From NCBI GenBank assembly GCA_951394405.1, contig OX596338.1:372001-436000 (forward strand): 64,000 nucleotides of DNA, written 5' to 3'. The stretch's first letter is position 1. Every line of letters starts with the position of its first letter. Origin of the DNA: Coprinellus micaceus (taxonomy: Eukaryota; Basidiomycota; Agaricomycetes; Agaricales; Psathyrellaceae). Shown in pieces: positions 1-13,000 of this stretch. A model generated the notes under the pieces. It was not told the DNA's origin. It did no database searches and was given only the letters and a program-made list of their open reading frames with translations. The translations under genes were made by a program, and so were the position numbers.

Positions 1-2095
1 GTTGGCGTTGGGCCTTACGGCGTTGGGAAGTAGTTGTGGTGGAACGGTATACCCTATCGCTGCAAGGCAACTTATAACCCGTGTAGGGTGCGTACATCCA
101 TCAGTTAGTGAAGGGACCGCCGTGCTGAACGTCTATCCATAGATTCCCCTGGACAATCCGAATTCTGGGCTTCATGATCGTCGCAACTCTGGGGTTCTCT
201 AACCTCACACTCGCCCGCAGGCTGCCGCCGAAGAACATGCCTGGCGGGATATTCAATGTTAGGGTTTTCAAAAACCCTGCGTTCTCGATTTATTGCATGT
301 CGGCATTCGTGTGTTTCTTGGGTATCTACACAGGTGCGTTCCACTCGAACGGTAGCGCTTAGCCTCATCGCTCATCCTTTATTCAGTGTTGACCTATATC
401 GATGTCGCTGCAACACGTATTGGGATTTCACCCGAGTTCTCGTTCTACCTCGTCAGCATCGCCAACGCGAGCGCTGGCCCATCTCGTGTACTAACTGGTA
501 TCCTCGCCGACCGTTTCGGTACGTCCCCTTCCTCTTCCCACTCTTCCCTATCAATCATACTAACTGCATTCATCCTCCCATTAGGCGCCGTAAATGTAAT
601 CGTTCCCATGACCTGGATCGCCGCCGCCCTCACCTTTGCTTGGCCGTACGCTACGACACAATCATCCCTCATCGCCATCGCCGTCCTCTATGGGCTGTCG
701 AACGCGGCGTTCGTCTCTTCGTTCAATATGCCTCTGTATGAGATGGGCGAGATGGGTGATGTGGGGAGGAGGATTGGGACGGTTATGATGTTTAGCGCTG
801 TCGGTGCCCTTGTTGGGCCGCCAATTAGTGGTGCAATCAACAGGAAGACTGGGGGGTTGGAGGCTGTTAGTTACTATGCGGGTGAGTACCTTCATGCTCT
901 GGCTTATTTTCTTGCGCTTTTCTTCGCTTTTATACGGCTTTCTGCGTTTCTCGGGCTAGCCGCCCTTTCGCCCTTGTTCCTGCTTTGAAGTTTTGGGAAA
1001 ACGACATTAGCAGACCCGACCAGCGTCAGCCATCGCCACGACGGGATAGACGCCCAAGGTGCGCCTCCTGCGGCGCCACAGGTCGACAACGTTGATCAGG
1101 GACAAGCGCCCCCATCGCCTTCGCGGATCCGTCCTGTGCCCTCGATTGGCGGTGCCATGACGTTTGTCCAAGACCAGCCTTCTGCCCCCTTGCTTGCTGT
1201 GCTCTGATTCTCCGGCCCTCTTTTGGGGTCTGATCACCGCTCCCTCGCTCTCTGTGGATCTGATCTCCGTTTACCACTACATTCACTCTTTTGATATTGA
1301 TATGGGGTGCCTACGGTACCTCAGCTATGCCTTCGCTCCTTCCTTCCTTTGCTGTGTCCATGACGTGTTTCGAGCCTGCCTTGCACATACCCACCCACCC
1401 ATCTATGGGTGGGTGGATCCAGTGCGCCGCACCCACCCCGTTTCCCTTGATCTTATCTACGTATGTGTAGACGCCTCGCCCCACGCCGCAGAGGCTATTT
1501 GGGGCGTTGTGATCCGGTATTGGTTCTGCTTTGGTTCGAGGCGCGTATAGAGAGTGCTTCTGTGTTTCACGGTGCCTCTACTTGCAGATGTTGATTACGC
1601 CTTTGTTCCTTTGTCCCCCTCTCCTTTTCCCGATGAGCCGGCACTTGCTGCTTCAGTTCATGGGTACTTCGTGTTCCTTCTTTCTTGGACTTCATTTGAA
1701 AGTTTCTATAACTGATTTCTCCTTCTCCTTGATCCTCCTACTTCGTGCTTCTTCCATTCACTCGTGTTTCTGATACGCGTTCGTTTTCTGCGTTTTCGTC
1801 GTGTTCGTTCATCGTTCCGGGTCTTCTTTCTTGCTTCGTCGTTCTGATACAAACGTTACCTACGTACCGTTCCCCCTCCCTCTTCCTCGTTTCTATCTGA
1901 TCGCCTCGTTCCCTGCCTTCGATTCACCTTCTCTTCCGTATTCATTCCCTCGTTCATTCATCGAGGCATTCATCGGATCTCGTCATACTAACGCAATACG
2001 TTTCTCGTTTTACAGGCAGTGCGATAATCGTTTCGACATTCCTGATGCTCTGGACGAGGTGGCTTGTCCTCCGGAAGTGGAAGGGCAGGTTCTGA
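1..2095 (+). CDS. MCT-like MFS transporter, 5' end outside the window
   Basis: This is the C-terminal part of a 12-helix transporter of the fungal monocarboxylate-porter-like group, a plasma-membrane carrier of small organic acids or similar solutes. Exons are 1-87, 143-333, 387-518, 585-881 and 2016-2095. The translation aligns segment by segment with the complete paralogue at 46046-48027, for example ITRVG-FPWTIRILGF against LPQVGFKWTMRIIGF and DVGRRIG against DVGRRVG. The last exon is decisive: after YYAG it reads SAIIVSTFLMLWTRWLVL and then a short basic tail and TGA, matching the final helix of the paralogue. It is reached through a 1134-nt intron (882-2015) with a GTGAGT donor and TTTTACAG acceptor. 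Reading straight through the donor gives a hydrophobic tail ending at 988, so an unspliced shorter product is possible. The substrate cannot be read from the sequence. Confidence 0.85.
1391..1416. repeat. Perfect 12-bp inverted repeat, 2-nt loop
   Basis: CCACCCACCCAT is followed by CT and then its exact reverse complement ATGGGTGGGTGG. It lies inside the long last intron of the first transporter and could form a hairpin in the pre-mRNA. No flanking target duplication was recognised. Confidence 0.8.
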
Positions 2096-4709
2096 TCCTC
2101 TTGGGGCGATCCCTTTACGAAGGTCGCTTGGTGGATCGGGCGAGGCAGTCCTCCCTCCTCATCCCGGTGACACCGATCTGGTCCCAGTAGGCTGGGGAGC
2201 ACCTACCCATCCAGTCGACGTGTGTCATAGGACGTACCCGCAGATTCCAAGACCAAGTGAAGTTATCATGGGACCGAGCGAAGGAAAGGCGGTTTCTGAT
2301 ATCAGAAAGAGGACGATCATTGCGAACTGATCGTCGAGGGCGTTAAAGGTGGGGAAGGGAGGGCGGTGATATGCATTCGTTTACTCTATGAATAGGATTT
2401 TATTTGGGGGTTTTCTTCACGTCCACTCCGGCTTTCGAGGTCGTACTTACAATATACTTTACGTTCAGATTTGCATTCATACTCGCATTCGTATTTACGC
2501 ACGGGAAACCTAGATGATACACCCAACCACACTATAGATATGGACTGGAGACACAGCTGTACGACCTGCGATACCGAAATAAAAGCTCTCCCGAAGAGCG
2601 TCCTCAGTACGATCAACGTGAAGCCGGTGGGCCGGGAATAAGGAGTCGGGTGTATGGGTCTCCAACCCTTGTATCCCAGCCATCGGGCCCTCGAAGGCGT
2701 GTCGTTCCTGCGAACCTAGGGGAGTAGATCATTGACGCGCTGCGGTTTGTCAGCATCCCATCAAAATAAGCGCCCGTGGGGCCAATCACGCGAGGGTCCG
2801 GCCGTAGGCTGTACATACGTCCAACACCTGCCTTCTTCGTGCCAAGTTCTTCGTGCGATCCAAGAACAAAGCACCCACCCTTCGGCGTTTGGAGTAAATG
2901 GCGCCACTCGATGATCCCCGTGGTTAGGATTCTGGGAATAAAGTACTTCCAGTAAGGAAGAAAGCTTGAACCTAGAAGTAGGGTTCTTCGCGAATGCCGG
3001 TGCGAGGGAGGACTGTGTACACTGGGTTTGGCGTTCTGATATTGATTGCTGGAGTGGAGTTGAGGGGCGATGGTACTTTCTCCGGGTTCTGTGTTCGAGT
3101 AGGTTAGCCCAGGTACCGAGAGCTTATGCCGCGATTCAGAAGGCGCCCACTCGAGATTAGATGGGAATCATTGACACGCCCACTACCGGTGCAATGGCGT
3201 AATCTTCTGTGGGTGTCAGTCAGGCCCTGTGTGCGCTCAGTGGTAGTACGTCAAATGGTCGGTCGTTGATCCTATCCGACTTCCTCCTCCTCCTTCAAGG
3301 CGCACGTCCATGCAAATACTATCTGATATTCGCGGAATGCGGGTCTTTGATATATTGCAAGGGGTGACGAGGTATGACTGAACCCCAGTCACCATCCGTG
3401 TGTACTAGGGAGTAGGTATCGATATCATGGAGTGCCGATTCCCGTAGGGTTCCCTGCGGCGGGGAGATGGAGCGGTGCAGAATCAACTTATCAACTAATC
3501 AAACTATCAAAATCAAAGCAACTGGAATCGAATGTGCCAGTGATCCTAAGTGGGTGGGTTTGGGGGATGATCCTGCTGTACCGGATAATTTCCAGTGTAA
3601 TACAGGCAGGAAACGCAGGGGTATTTGGGCGAGTGGGTCAAGGCCGCCGTGAAGTCGACAGTGGAATCGCGTTTCAGTATGGCGGAAAACAAATTTAACC
3701 GTAATCTAAGACGGCGTTCGAACCATGGGGATCTCTTAGAGTACGAGGAGGTAAGTAGATCCTGTGGCAACGGACGAGGATTTATACTTGCATTTCTGTG
3801 GTGGCCCGCGGGCGTTTCTTCGCATCGATAGTCATATGTTGGTTTACGATGAGCCTTACTACGACATAATAAATTTACTAGCTCGGAATATGGTCAGACC
3901 CTCCTCGGCGCGTTGTCGACGAACCAAAGATCCTCGCTCGACGGAGGACCGGGGACCGGTTCCATGAGACCCTTGTTCTCCTGCAGGAGTTGCTTTGCAA
4001 TCCTGACTGAACGTCAGTTGTATGTAGGTAACATTCGCTTCAACCTCGGAATAACTCGAAAATGCGGTTCATACTTACGTAGATCTAGTAATTGTACTTG
4101 TCTTCCACCACCCCGAGAACGTTCGAGTCGGGGAGGCGCTGCAATCTCCGGGGGCTATCTCTGTCAGCATCCATCCAGCCGTGCGCATCGGTTCGGGTAG
4201 GGTGATTGCCAAAGCAAAGTCCACTGTCAATCCTTGCTGTGTTTCGGTCATCATGGAACCTGTAGGGCGAATTGGAGTGGGGAAATAGACCTTGGAGAGG
4301 TTCCTCGAGGCATGTTATGCCAGAGGCTGTTCGGTTGCTGGGAATCATGGGCGCTTTCCCGTAATTTCGCTCCCGAAGCCAATCCATGGCACCAAATATG
4401 CATCCCCTGCCCTGACTCGCTCTTGCCATATTTTTGCAGAGTGCGTACGGAATATGAGTCGAGGAGGAGGAGAAGGAGCGGGACCGCGCGCAGGTGGTGC
4501 TGAGCTTTAAAATAGGCGGCGCCTGCCGGCTGGCAGGGGCAAAAAATTCGTCGTGATCATTCGCATTGCAGCTTTCCAGCCACAGCACATTTAGGTCGAT
4601 ATCGATCTAACAGCACTCTACCACAAGCCTCTCGAAGAGCCTCCCATATTCCAAGTCCAGTCGACGCTCAAGCAGTCGGCACTTGGATACATATTCCCAA
4701 AAACACATC
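2096..4709. other. Intergenic, no supported gene
   Basis: This stretch lies between the first transporter and eIF4A. Open frames here (up to 167 codons on the minus strand near 4085-4588) show no recognisable motif, no convincing splice pattern and no biased composition. It holds one copy of the ATAAGCGCCCG motif at 2766-2776. The last few hundred bases are presumably the eIF4A promoter and leader. Confidence 0.5.
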
Positions 4710-5757
4710 ATGTCAGCGTGAGTCGCCCAGAGGATCCAGGGGTGGGACAAGGAGCTGATTACACCTCGCATCGCCAGTGAAGAAACTCTCCAGGATGTCC
4801 CTGAGGGCGAGATTGAGTCCAACTGGGACCAGGTCGTCGACAAGTAAGCAGCGATGAGCATCGATACAGCCTGAGACCGTCGTTGATCGCGACTCTACAG
4901 CTTCGATAACATGGACTTGAAGCCTGAGCTTCTCCGTGGTATCTACGCCTATGGGTGAGTGGTCTCTTTGAAGGGTGGGCCTGAAGGGTATTGACGTCAG
5001 GATCTAGTTTCGAGCGTCCCTCAGCCATTCAGCAGCGTGCTATCGTCCCCGTCGTGAAGGGCCATGACGTGATTGCGCAAGCCCAGTCTGGAACTGGCAA
5101 GACCGCTACCTTCTCCATCTCTATCCTTCAGCAGGTGGGTGTTGTCGCTTTCAGAAGAGTCGGGAGAGGCTCAACGACCCTTATGATCAGCTCGACATGT
5201 CCATCAAGGGCACCCAGGCTCTCATCCTCGCCCCCACCCGTGAGCTTGCTCAGCAAATCCAAAAGGTCGTCATCGCCCTCGGCGATTACATGAACATCGA
5301 GTGCCACGCCTGTGTCGGCGGCACCAACGTCCGTGACGACATGGCCAAGCTCCAGGAGGGCGTCCACGTCGTCGTCGGTACCCCCGGCCGTGTCTTCGAC
5401 ATGATCAACCGTCGTGCTCTCCGCACCGACAACATCAAGATCTTCTGCTTGGATGAGGCCGATGAGATGTTGTCCCGTGGTTTCAAGGACCAGATCTACG
5501 AGGGTGCGTGGTCATTACGTTCGGGGCGTGCAGTTAATTGATAGCCGTCTATAGTCTTCCAGCTCCTCCCCCAGGACACCCAGGTCGTCCTTCTCTCCGC
5601 CACCATGCCCGCTGAGGTTTTGGAGGTCACCAAGAAGTTCATGAGGGACCCCGTCCGCATTCTCGTCAAGAGGGACGAGTTGACCCTTGAGGGTATCAAG
5701 CAGTTCTACATCGCCGTCGAGAAGGAGGAGTGGAAGCTCGACACCCTCTGCGATCTC

Positions 5758-5796
<39 letters not shown>

Positions 5797-6315
5797 AACA
5801 CGAGGCGGAAGGTCGACTGGCTTACCGAGAAGATGCACGGCCGTGAGTTCACTGTCTCTGCCATGGTACGTGCATCCTGTTTCGATTACGTCATAATCAT
5901 CGCCTCTAAATTCCTTCCTTTCTTCCCTCTTTTTGTAGCACGGTGACATGGACCAGAAGCAGCGTGAGCTCCTCATGAAGGAGTTCCGTTCCGGATCTTC
6001 TCGTGTCCTCATCACCACCGACTTGCTCGCCCGTGGTATCGACGTCCAGCAGGTCTCGCTCGTCATCAACTACGATCTCCCCACCAACCGCGAGAACTAC
6101 ATCCATCGTATTGGTCGTGGTGGTCGTTTCGGTCGCAAGGGTGTTGCCATCAACTTTGTCACCACCGAGGACGTCCGTATGCTGCGTGATATTGAGCAGT
6201 TCTACAACACCCAGATCGATGAGATGCCTCTCAACGTCGCGTACGTGCCCTCTCCCTCCCCCAACCTCGTTACGCTCGAAGCTGACACCCATCTCTTGAT
6301 AGTGATCTTATCTAA
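4710..6315 (+). CDS. TIF1: Translation initiation factor eIF4A (DEAD-box RNA helicase)
   Basis: ATP-dependent RNA helicase of the cytosolic eIF4F complex; it unwinds 5' leaders so that the 43S complex can scan. Eight exons (4710-4717, 4778-4843, 4901-4954, 5008-5134, 5191-5503, 5555-5865, 5939-6240, 6303-6315) give 397 aa, the usual family length. The Q motif is [10 protein letters not shown] at residues 43-52, Walker A AQSGTGKT at 68-75, PTRELAQQ near 100, TPGR near 149, DEAD at 173-176, SAT at 204-206, ARGID at 324-328 and HRIGR at 349-353. All are intact. The first coding exon is only 8 nt (ATG TCA GC) and the last encodes only the C-terminal A-DLI. Fungal eIF4A proteins begin MS.EE and end in LI, which supports both ends. 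Codon use is strongly C-ending, as expected for an abundant protein. Confidence 0.97.
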
Positions 6316-9310
6316 ACGCGCGTGTTATGTTCGTTTGCATGATAACTATGACATGATACACATAAGGATGCTCCCGCTTTCTCTCCAATCCACTTCACGA
6401 ACACGGCTCATGACTGACCACGACACTCACTTCTTATCCTCACTCGCGCACTTCTTCCTCTCCTCACCTGTTGTTGTACGTCATGATGCCTCCCTCCATC
6501 CAAAAGAGACCCCCTGTTTCCGTCTTATCGATAGCTTGTGTATGCTTTCTCGTGTTCTAATACGAGTAATTCCCCGTTCTCCTCGTTCCCTGGCATGTCG
6601 TAGTGATAGCGGATATGAAATTTCTTTTTCAAACTCCTGCCAGTGTTTCAGCAACCTGCTCGTTCATATCGATATCATCGAAGCACATTTGGCGCCCACC
6701 CTCCTCCCTTCTCCTTTGGGCAACCATGGCCTAACCCACATTCAATCCTCCAGGCAACATGCATCCCTCCGAAGGCTTCCTTCCCCCTCCTGCATTGTAC
6801 CGCGGGATCCGTTTCACCTGCATCCTCGAGGCCGGTCTTCGATGTTCCGGCCGCCCTGCCTAGTCTAAATTTCGCTGCGTAGCGGACGTCATCCTCCTCG
6901 GTGGAACGATAACAATGAATGACATATAACCCATCCCCAACGTTATCCGGTCGACCGGAAGATCGACATACGTTTCCGTTACGTTTGAATCTCAAAATTT
7001 CTGGATGGTAGTAGGGCAGTACAAACTCGGAATCAGTCTCGACGAGTGTGGGTGGCTGAGGTCGCGAGGAGAGCTTCTCCGAGGCCGAGCCCGGGTGCAG
7101 GCGCACAGCTTTTGGCCCATCACAGAAGGCGCTTGGCCTGGCCATGGAGCATCACCCTCCCCTCCCTGCCTCCTGTTGGTCAGGCTCCAGCGTCGGATGG
7201 TATGTGGGCCTGTTCCTTGTTCCTTTTCGTGTATGATTGGCTGAAAAAAGACTCGTCTGTGTGCGATTTCAGAGGTTGGGCACTGCCAGCACCCTCGGAA
7301 CGGACGTGGAATTGAGTTCCAGCCTAAGTGGAACGATGGGGGACTGCGCTGCCATGCGTATGTTGTAAGTATGCGCGATTCCCGTCCGTCCAGCCCTAGG
7401 TCCTGCTGACATTCAATTGAAATGGGGAGGGGGCCTGGGTTCGAGCGTTCAAACCGAATCACGGAGAGATCTTGAGATTCAGGATGAGTCCTCTTCGGTG
7501 TTTGATGTTATGCAAAGTGGTTGTACTTCTTCGTGGGTGGTGGTGGCACTGAGCCGGTGCAGCGAAGCGCGGTGGGACCGATCGCGATTCGCCTCTCCGC
7601 GAGAAACTGCGGTTCGAATGGGTTGCCGGTACCGTGCATCCTCTCAATGCTGCCACCATGACGCCTGCCTCGCTCGAAAGGGCAATTGGGCATATTTGCA
7701 GTGATGAAACACCAAGGGTTATAAACGAGCCACATTTTCTGATGGTAGGTCCGTATTCCATCCCCTCCTTCAGCCCAGCAACCCTGAGCAGGTGCTTCAG
7801 GTAGATCCCCTTGCCTGTATCCGTTGCTCTGGTCCCCCGACACACTTGTTTGTTTGTGTCCAGCGCCCCTCCGGCTTTCCCGAGGCCACGCGACCCGGTC
7901 TCCTCATTTCCCCACCCCAACGAAACTCGTACTCCGGCCAGGGTTCAAGTCGGGAGTTTCGGGATTTGATCAGGGTCTCTCATCTTAAAAGGCGACGTAC
8001 GGCGGACTGCACCGCACATACGCCCCCACCCCGCACCTCATCCCACTTGTGACCAAAACACTTTCTGTTTCTCAGAACTGTCGAGTCTTTACGCTATTTG
8101 TGAGTGATCCTTACCGCATCGTACCCTGCTTTGAACATCGTTCCTGATCACTCTCCATTTGAACTTTTGCGCATAGGACCATAAGGGCAGACATACAGAC
8201 CCCATCCGTTCAATTCATCACAAGAGAACTGCATCAATATCAAGATCTATCAAGGCGATAGACTGTCATATCCCATACGGAGCCCGGCACCCCACCCACT
8301 CCCAGCACTACCGTCTCCTGCACTGAGAATTCAGCGCTCCTTGTTTGGGCCGACCAACAGCACATCTTTTTTGGGTTACCCGAGACAATCGTCACGAGTC
8401 GTGATCCAAGTTGTGCTCAAATAACTCCATCGCCATCCTAGGATTCACGAAAAGCCCAGTCTCTGAGCCCATTCCCGCTTAACCACCAACACCCACCTCC
8501 TCGACGCCGTTCTGGGGCTAGTGCTTGGTATCTCTCGATCAACAAACGTCAAGAGCTCCAACCAGCCCTTTAATTATCCACGCCCTTTGATTGCCTTCTA
8601 CCTCCCCATCTTCTTCTCTCCTTCTCAATCCTCTCTCGCCGGATCCCCCACCCTATCGTTCCTATCCTTATCCTTCCTTATTCCTTCTTTACCCGCAGCC
8701 CTAGAAGCTTCAAGCTCCTGTGTACCTCAAACGCCGACATCAACATATCTATCTATGACCTGTGTTAAAATTGCTATAATGGTGTGTGTCATTCCCTCTT
8801 TCTTCATCCCTTTGTCGCTACGCGTCTGGCTTTCGGCCTTCCTCCCCCTCTTAAATTTATCTTCATTCTCCACGCATTCCCATCTTTTCTCCCCTCGTCC
8901 GAGACTCCGAGCCGATCCTCTGAGCTTCGCCATTCATCCGTCGCCACCGAAACCCCTTGCTCCGCTCGTAACATTTGACGTACGACGGCGGGTGAGCGAC
9001 ACTTACAGACAGGCAATTCAAACTCTATTCAGTGACCTAAGTACCTCAACTGATCTACATGTCCGCCTGTTTGTATAATTGCCTGCCTGTCCAACCGTCT
9101 ATCGCTTAACCTTGCTTTCCGTGATATCATCCCATTCACTTCTTCTACTTACCTCATCCGTCATACATTTTCCATCCCTATCCTCCGTTATGCATCTCTT
9201 ATAGATGACGCGAACATCACTAACCGCTCCCCATTCTTCTTTTCCTCTTTATATAGTCATCGCACGTCGCCTTCCCCTCAAAATCGTCGCACCCGTCTTT
9301 CACATCCGTC
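6316..9310. other. Intergenic; long pyrimidine-rich leader before the phosphatase
   Basis: About 3 kb between eIF4A and the phosphatase. No gene could be supported on either strand. From about 8450 to 9300 the plus strand becomes markedly C/T-rich, with runs such as CTTCTTCTCTCCTTCTC. This is typical of promoters and long 5' leaders of basidiomycete genes and probably belongs to the phosphatase. Several upstream ATGs occur there, including one at 9205 whose frame overlaps the phosphatase start. Confidence 0.5.
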
Positions 9311-10009
9311 ATGTCGGCACCCAGTCCATCGTCAACGCGGCCACACCACCTCCACTACAGTGTGCCCCGAGCCCCCAAGCACCAACCAACCTGGCCGCTC
9401 CTCAACACTGTCACCTCGCTTCCGCTCTCCGTCAACCCCACCTCCGCTGGTCCCACACTCTCCATCGGGGGCCCCACCTCCGCCAACCCTTTCTCGCCCA
9501 CACCTTACACCCACAACGCGCGGAACGTCTCTGAGATCGTACCCCGGCTATTCATCAGCGATCTGGCGTTCGCGGAGAACCCGAGCTTGCTCTCGAGCTA
9601 CCGCATAACACACATCCTGAGCACACTGCCCGATACCATCTTCTGCCCTCCACCCACCCTACTCCCTGCCCAGCCCACGCGCCTACAGATCCGGGTCGAC
9701 GATCTCCCCTTCGCCGAGCTCGCAGCGCACCTGCCGACTACCACTGCCTTCATCCGCGAGGCCCTTTCCTCGAGCGACTCGGCGCGAGTGCTCGTACATT
9801 GTGGAGAGGGTATCAGCCGGAGCGTCAGTGTGGTCGCGGCGTATCTTATGGCTGCGTATGGGTGGACACCGATGGAGGCGATTCAGTATGTGAAGAGTAA
9901 GCGGAGGGTGGCCGAGCCAAACTTCGGGTTTGTGAGGCAGCTACACGAGTACGCGAGGGAGAGCTTGGGGAGGAGTTGCCAGGACCCAATGCTACCTTCG
10001 ACAGCATGA
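9311..10009 (+). CDS. Dual-specificity protein phosphatase
   Basis: Single-exon gene of 232 aa. Residues 1-70 are Pro/Ser/Thr-rich and probably disordered. Residues about 72-225 form a cysteine-based DUSP domain. The catalytic loop is HCGEGISRS, with nucleophile Cys164 and phosphate-binding Arg170, matching HCxxGxxRS. The general-acid region is RVDDLPFAEL (Asp130/Asp131). The C-terminal NFGFVRQLHEY matches the conserved end of small DUSPs. The expected role is removal of phosphate from Ser/Thr and Tyr of signalling proteins such as MAP kinases. There is no KIM-type docking domain, membrane anchor or rhodanese domain, so it belongs with the small atypical DUSPs. The substrate is unknown. The ATG is the first in frame after a long pyrimidine-rich leader. 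Confidence 0.9.
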   Translation: MSAPSPSSTRPHHLHYSVPRAPKHQPTWPLLNTVTSLPLSVNPTSAGPTLSIGGPTSANPFSPTPYTHNARNVSEIVPRLFISDLAFAENPSLLSSYRITHILSTLPDTIFCPPPTLLPAQPTRLQIRVDDLPFAELAAHLPTTTAFIREALSSSDSARVLVHCGEGISRSVSVVAAYLMAAYGWTPMEAIQYVKSKRRVAEPNFGFVRQLHEYARESLGRSCQDPMLPSTA

Positions 10010-13000
10010 GGCTAGTGGACCATAGTCCCGGGGGGGAGCGCGCTCAACATGCTCGATGCACCTCGTTCTCCACCCCAACCCGGTCTTCCATACCTCCCCC
10101 TCTGGATGGCCAACTCGGAGCGCCATCGTGTCTCATGTCGACACCTCGGGACCCCTCCTGACCATTCATCCATTCACCGGCATACTCTAATCCGAACCCG
10201 CCTCTCACCCCGCTACGACCCTGCGGCGGCTCCTACCCCGGAACACTCGGGCATGATCTATATCATCTCAATTCAAAAACTCATTCGTACCGAGGCTCGC
10301 ATCTCAGCATCTCAGCGACAAATTCAACACCACTGGGATCTGGTGGCCCAGGAACGCGAAAGCCAAGTCGAAATTCGGACCTGAGATGGCGACCTTAGCT
10401 CAGAAAATGTTTCTCCGGTTGTCTTGTCCTGCCCTATCCATCGATTGACTGAACTCAACGTTCAATTAAACTCTGTGGAGGCCAGGAACATCAGCTGGAT
10501 GGCAGCGTAACCATCTATCGATCCCTCCAGGTACACTGGCGAATCCACGGGGAGCGCCCAGAGCCGGATACATCCAACCCTTGCCCTCAGCCATCTGCAT
10601 CGATCACCACCTCAACTCCTCCTATCACCCTTCGCACACGAGCGATGACGAACGGTGACGCGACGCACGCCTCAAGCGCTCGCCGAGGTGTGATGCCCGA
10701 TGCCCACATATTTCCGGATGGATTACATTTGTCCAGAAGGGCTCGGAGAAGAGATGGATGGGTTTGATGGTCGTCGTCATCCGCATCCTCTCTGGTGTCG
10801 CCCATGGCGACCAGAACCACCCACCACCGCTGAATATAGGCGCTGATATGATATGGATATGATGGATATTCACTGGTCTGTCGCTTCCGGCGTAGCGCTG
10901 GAGGTGGGGTCGGGACTGGGGGTTGGGTTGGAGTTGGCATCAGAGCTCGACAGTGGGCTTCCTGCGGGCTCGGTCCGAGTGTGAGGATGGGGGTTTGGAG
11001 AAGCGTGATGACTTGTTTTGGTGGGGCCGCTGCCGTTGTTGGTTGTGGACTTTCTGGCTCGGGGTAGGCGGATGGTGTGCGCACTTGGAATTTATTCTTG
11101 GGATTTTCTCTTGCATTTGTCGTCCTCTCTCTCTCGGTTTCATCAGTCAAACTGGACGCTGTACTATTATAATAGCTTGATTCATACCTTACGTCTGCAC
11201 ATACATCCTATTTCGCCCCTTTCATTTGGTTCCCAATGCATCTCTACATTGTGTATATTATAACTACCATCCATCTACAACTCCCAAAAGTCGGCGTTGA
11301 GTTCGACGATACACATCATAACACGAGTGCAATACCACCGACGCTCCGGAAATCCACTTGTTTAGAGGTCTGGCCGTAACAAGTGATCTTGGTGTGGCAC
11401 CAGCTGGCGGGACTCAGGTTCGCTAAGTGGGGGCTCGAGGGTGACATGTTATGATCGAGGACATCTTCACACCACACGCAATAGCGATCTCGAGCACTGG
11501 TAATCGCCTGTCAGTCACGCGTCCCCGCAACGAGCCCAAGGTTGAACACGAGTTAAATTGCTCTGTCGGTGGATACATTGTACTTTTGACATCGCTTGCA
11601 TCTATGAAATCTTTGCTTTGCGTATTCTGGAGGTATGGGCTCATCTCACTTCAACATTCTCCGGTGATCGACATTCCGTCAACGAGAGGATACCGTCGGG
11701 GGTTTGTGTTGCTTTGACAATGTGGGTGCACCTCGCGGACCGAATTTGGTCACACGCTGCCTGTATTTGATCGAACCTCCGAACGGTCGTTCGGCGTCCT
11801 CGTGCGGCCAAAAGCCCGAGTAAAATGTCTGATACCTGAACAAGGGGGTCTGATACCACCGCACATAACATCGCGATGCGCAAATGCCCGGGCAGCTGGC
11901 TCTATCGGAGTGTGGGTTTATCGGGGATTACGCCAAACTGTGCAGGCGTTATGTGACAGAGACTCGGGGTACGTTGCGAACGTTACAGACCGACTATGAG
12001 TGTGAATCAGTTAAAAAATAGCGCTGCTCGATCTCGCTTGGGCATCTCGGCGTTATCGACAGGCGCACCTAATATATTGCACTTCCCGCCGACTGTGTAC
12101 GTAGAGACCCTGGCAATCATGCCGTTTATATTTGACGAGTGCATCTCCATCAGAAAGGCGAAGGAGAACCTTCAAAACGAAACGACAGGCTCTGAAAGAA
12201 GAGCTTTCCAACTGGAAGCCCCTAGTCAACCGCAAAGTTAGGGAATACTTCGAAATTCGGGTTTCTATCAATTGTACCAGTAGTCACTCGCATATTCCGC
12301 TACCCCGGGATTTTAGATCCTAGCACGCCTAGTACGTAGCACCATTGCGTCTATAATCTGCTCCGTCCTCGAGCAACATTACTGTACTCTGACCAACCTA
12401 TACCAAAGAAATGACCCGATATCTTTCCGTCTGACCGCCTCACTGTTAAGAATATCGTCGACTGAATTGCCGCTCGAACATCGGATCTCTACAGCGTCTG
12501 CAACACCAACTCAGGGGGAAGGGATCGGGTTTCAGGCCTCCCCTACATACATGGGATACCTAATACGCAGCAGGCCCTTTGGTGTGTGATGCCTACAGTC
12601 CTCTGAAACTCCTCGAGGTGAATCGATGAGAGGTTCTGGCCAGATACGTAGGTGTCCCGGCCTATTCGCAACTGCGACAAGTCCGTTTCACAGGGTCCGA
12701 GAACTACGCTGCGGTCGGTAATTCATGACATGTACCGGAGTACTTCATGGATACTGGTTAGTAGTGTGTGTGGCGCACATAGCGCTTAACGATGAGGCGG
12801 TTTTCCTGTAGATCAAGCGCCCAAGGGACCCTTCGGGCGTTGATGCCACTTGAGTACATCGATCGCATGGGAGTTGGTGTCCGGAGTAAGGAGGGCTGGT
12901 GAGCTCCACACATGGGGTCCAGGTATCTCTAAACAATATGCGGAAACTCTGGATAACCCGTACAAGCCGGCTTCCCTAGATTGGGGACTGCGCCGTCCCG

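Noticed and set aside
386..988. Open frame giving the first transporter a terminus at 988
   Set aside because: The frame reads through a strong GTGAGT donor at 882. The exon at 2016-2095 gives a much better match to the last helix of the paralogue. It is kept only as a possible unspliced form.
4085..4588. 167-codon minus-strand frame upstream of eIF4A
   Set aside because: No motif or splice support; the region is better explained as the eIF4A promoter side.
10386..10460. tRNA-like start (GCGACC.TAGCTCAG)
   Set aside because: No anticodon or T arm follows, and no B box is present.
10587..11150. 187-codon minus-strand frame downstream of the phosphatase
   Set aside because: Pro/Arg/Thr-rich with no motif, no supporting splice sites and no counterpart; it looks like a chance frame in GC-rich DNA.
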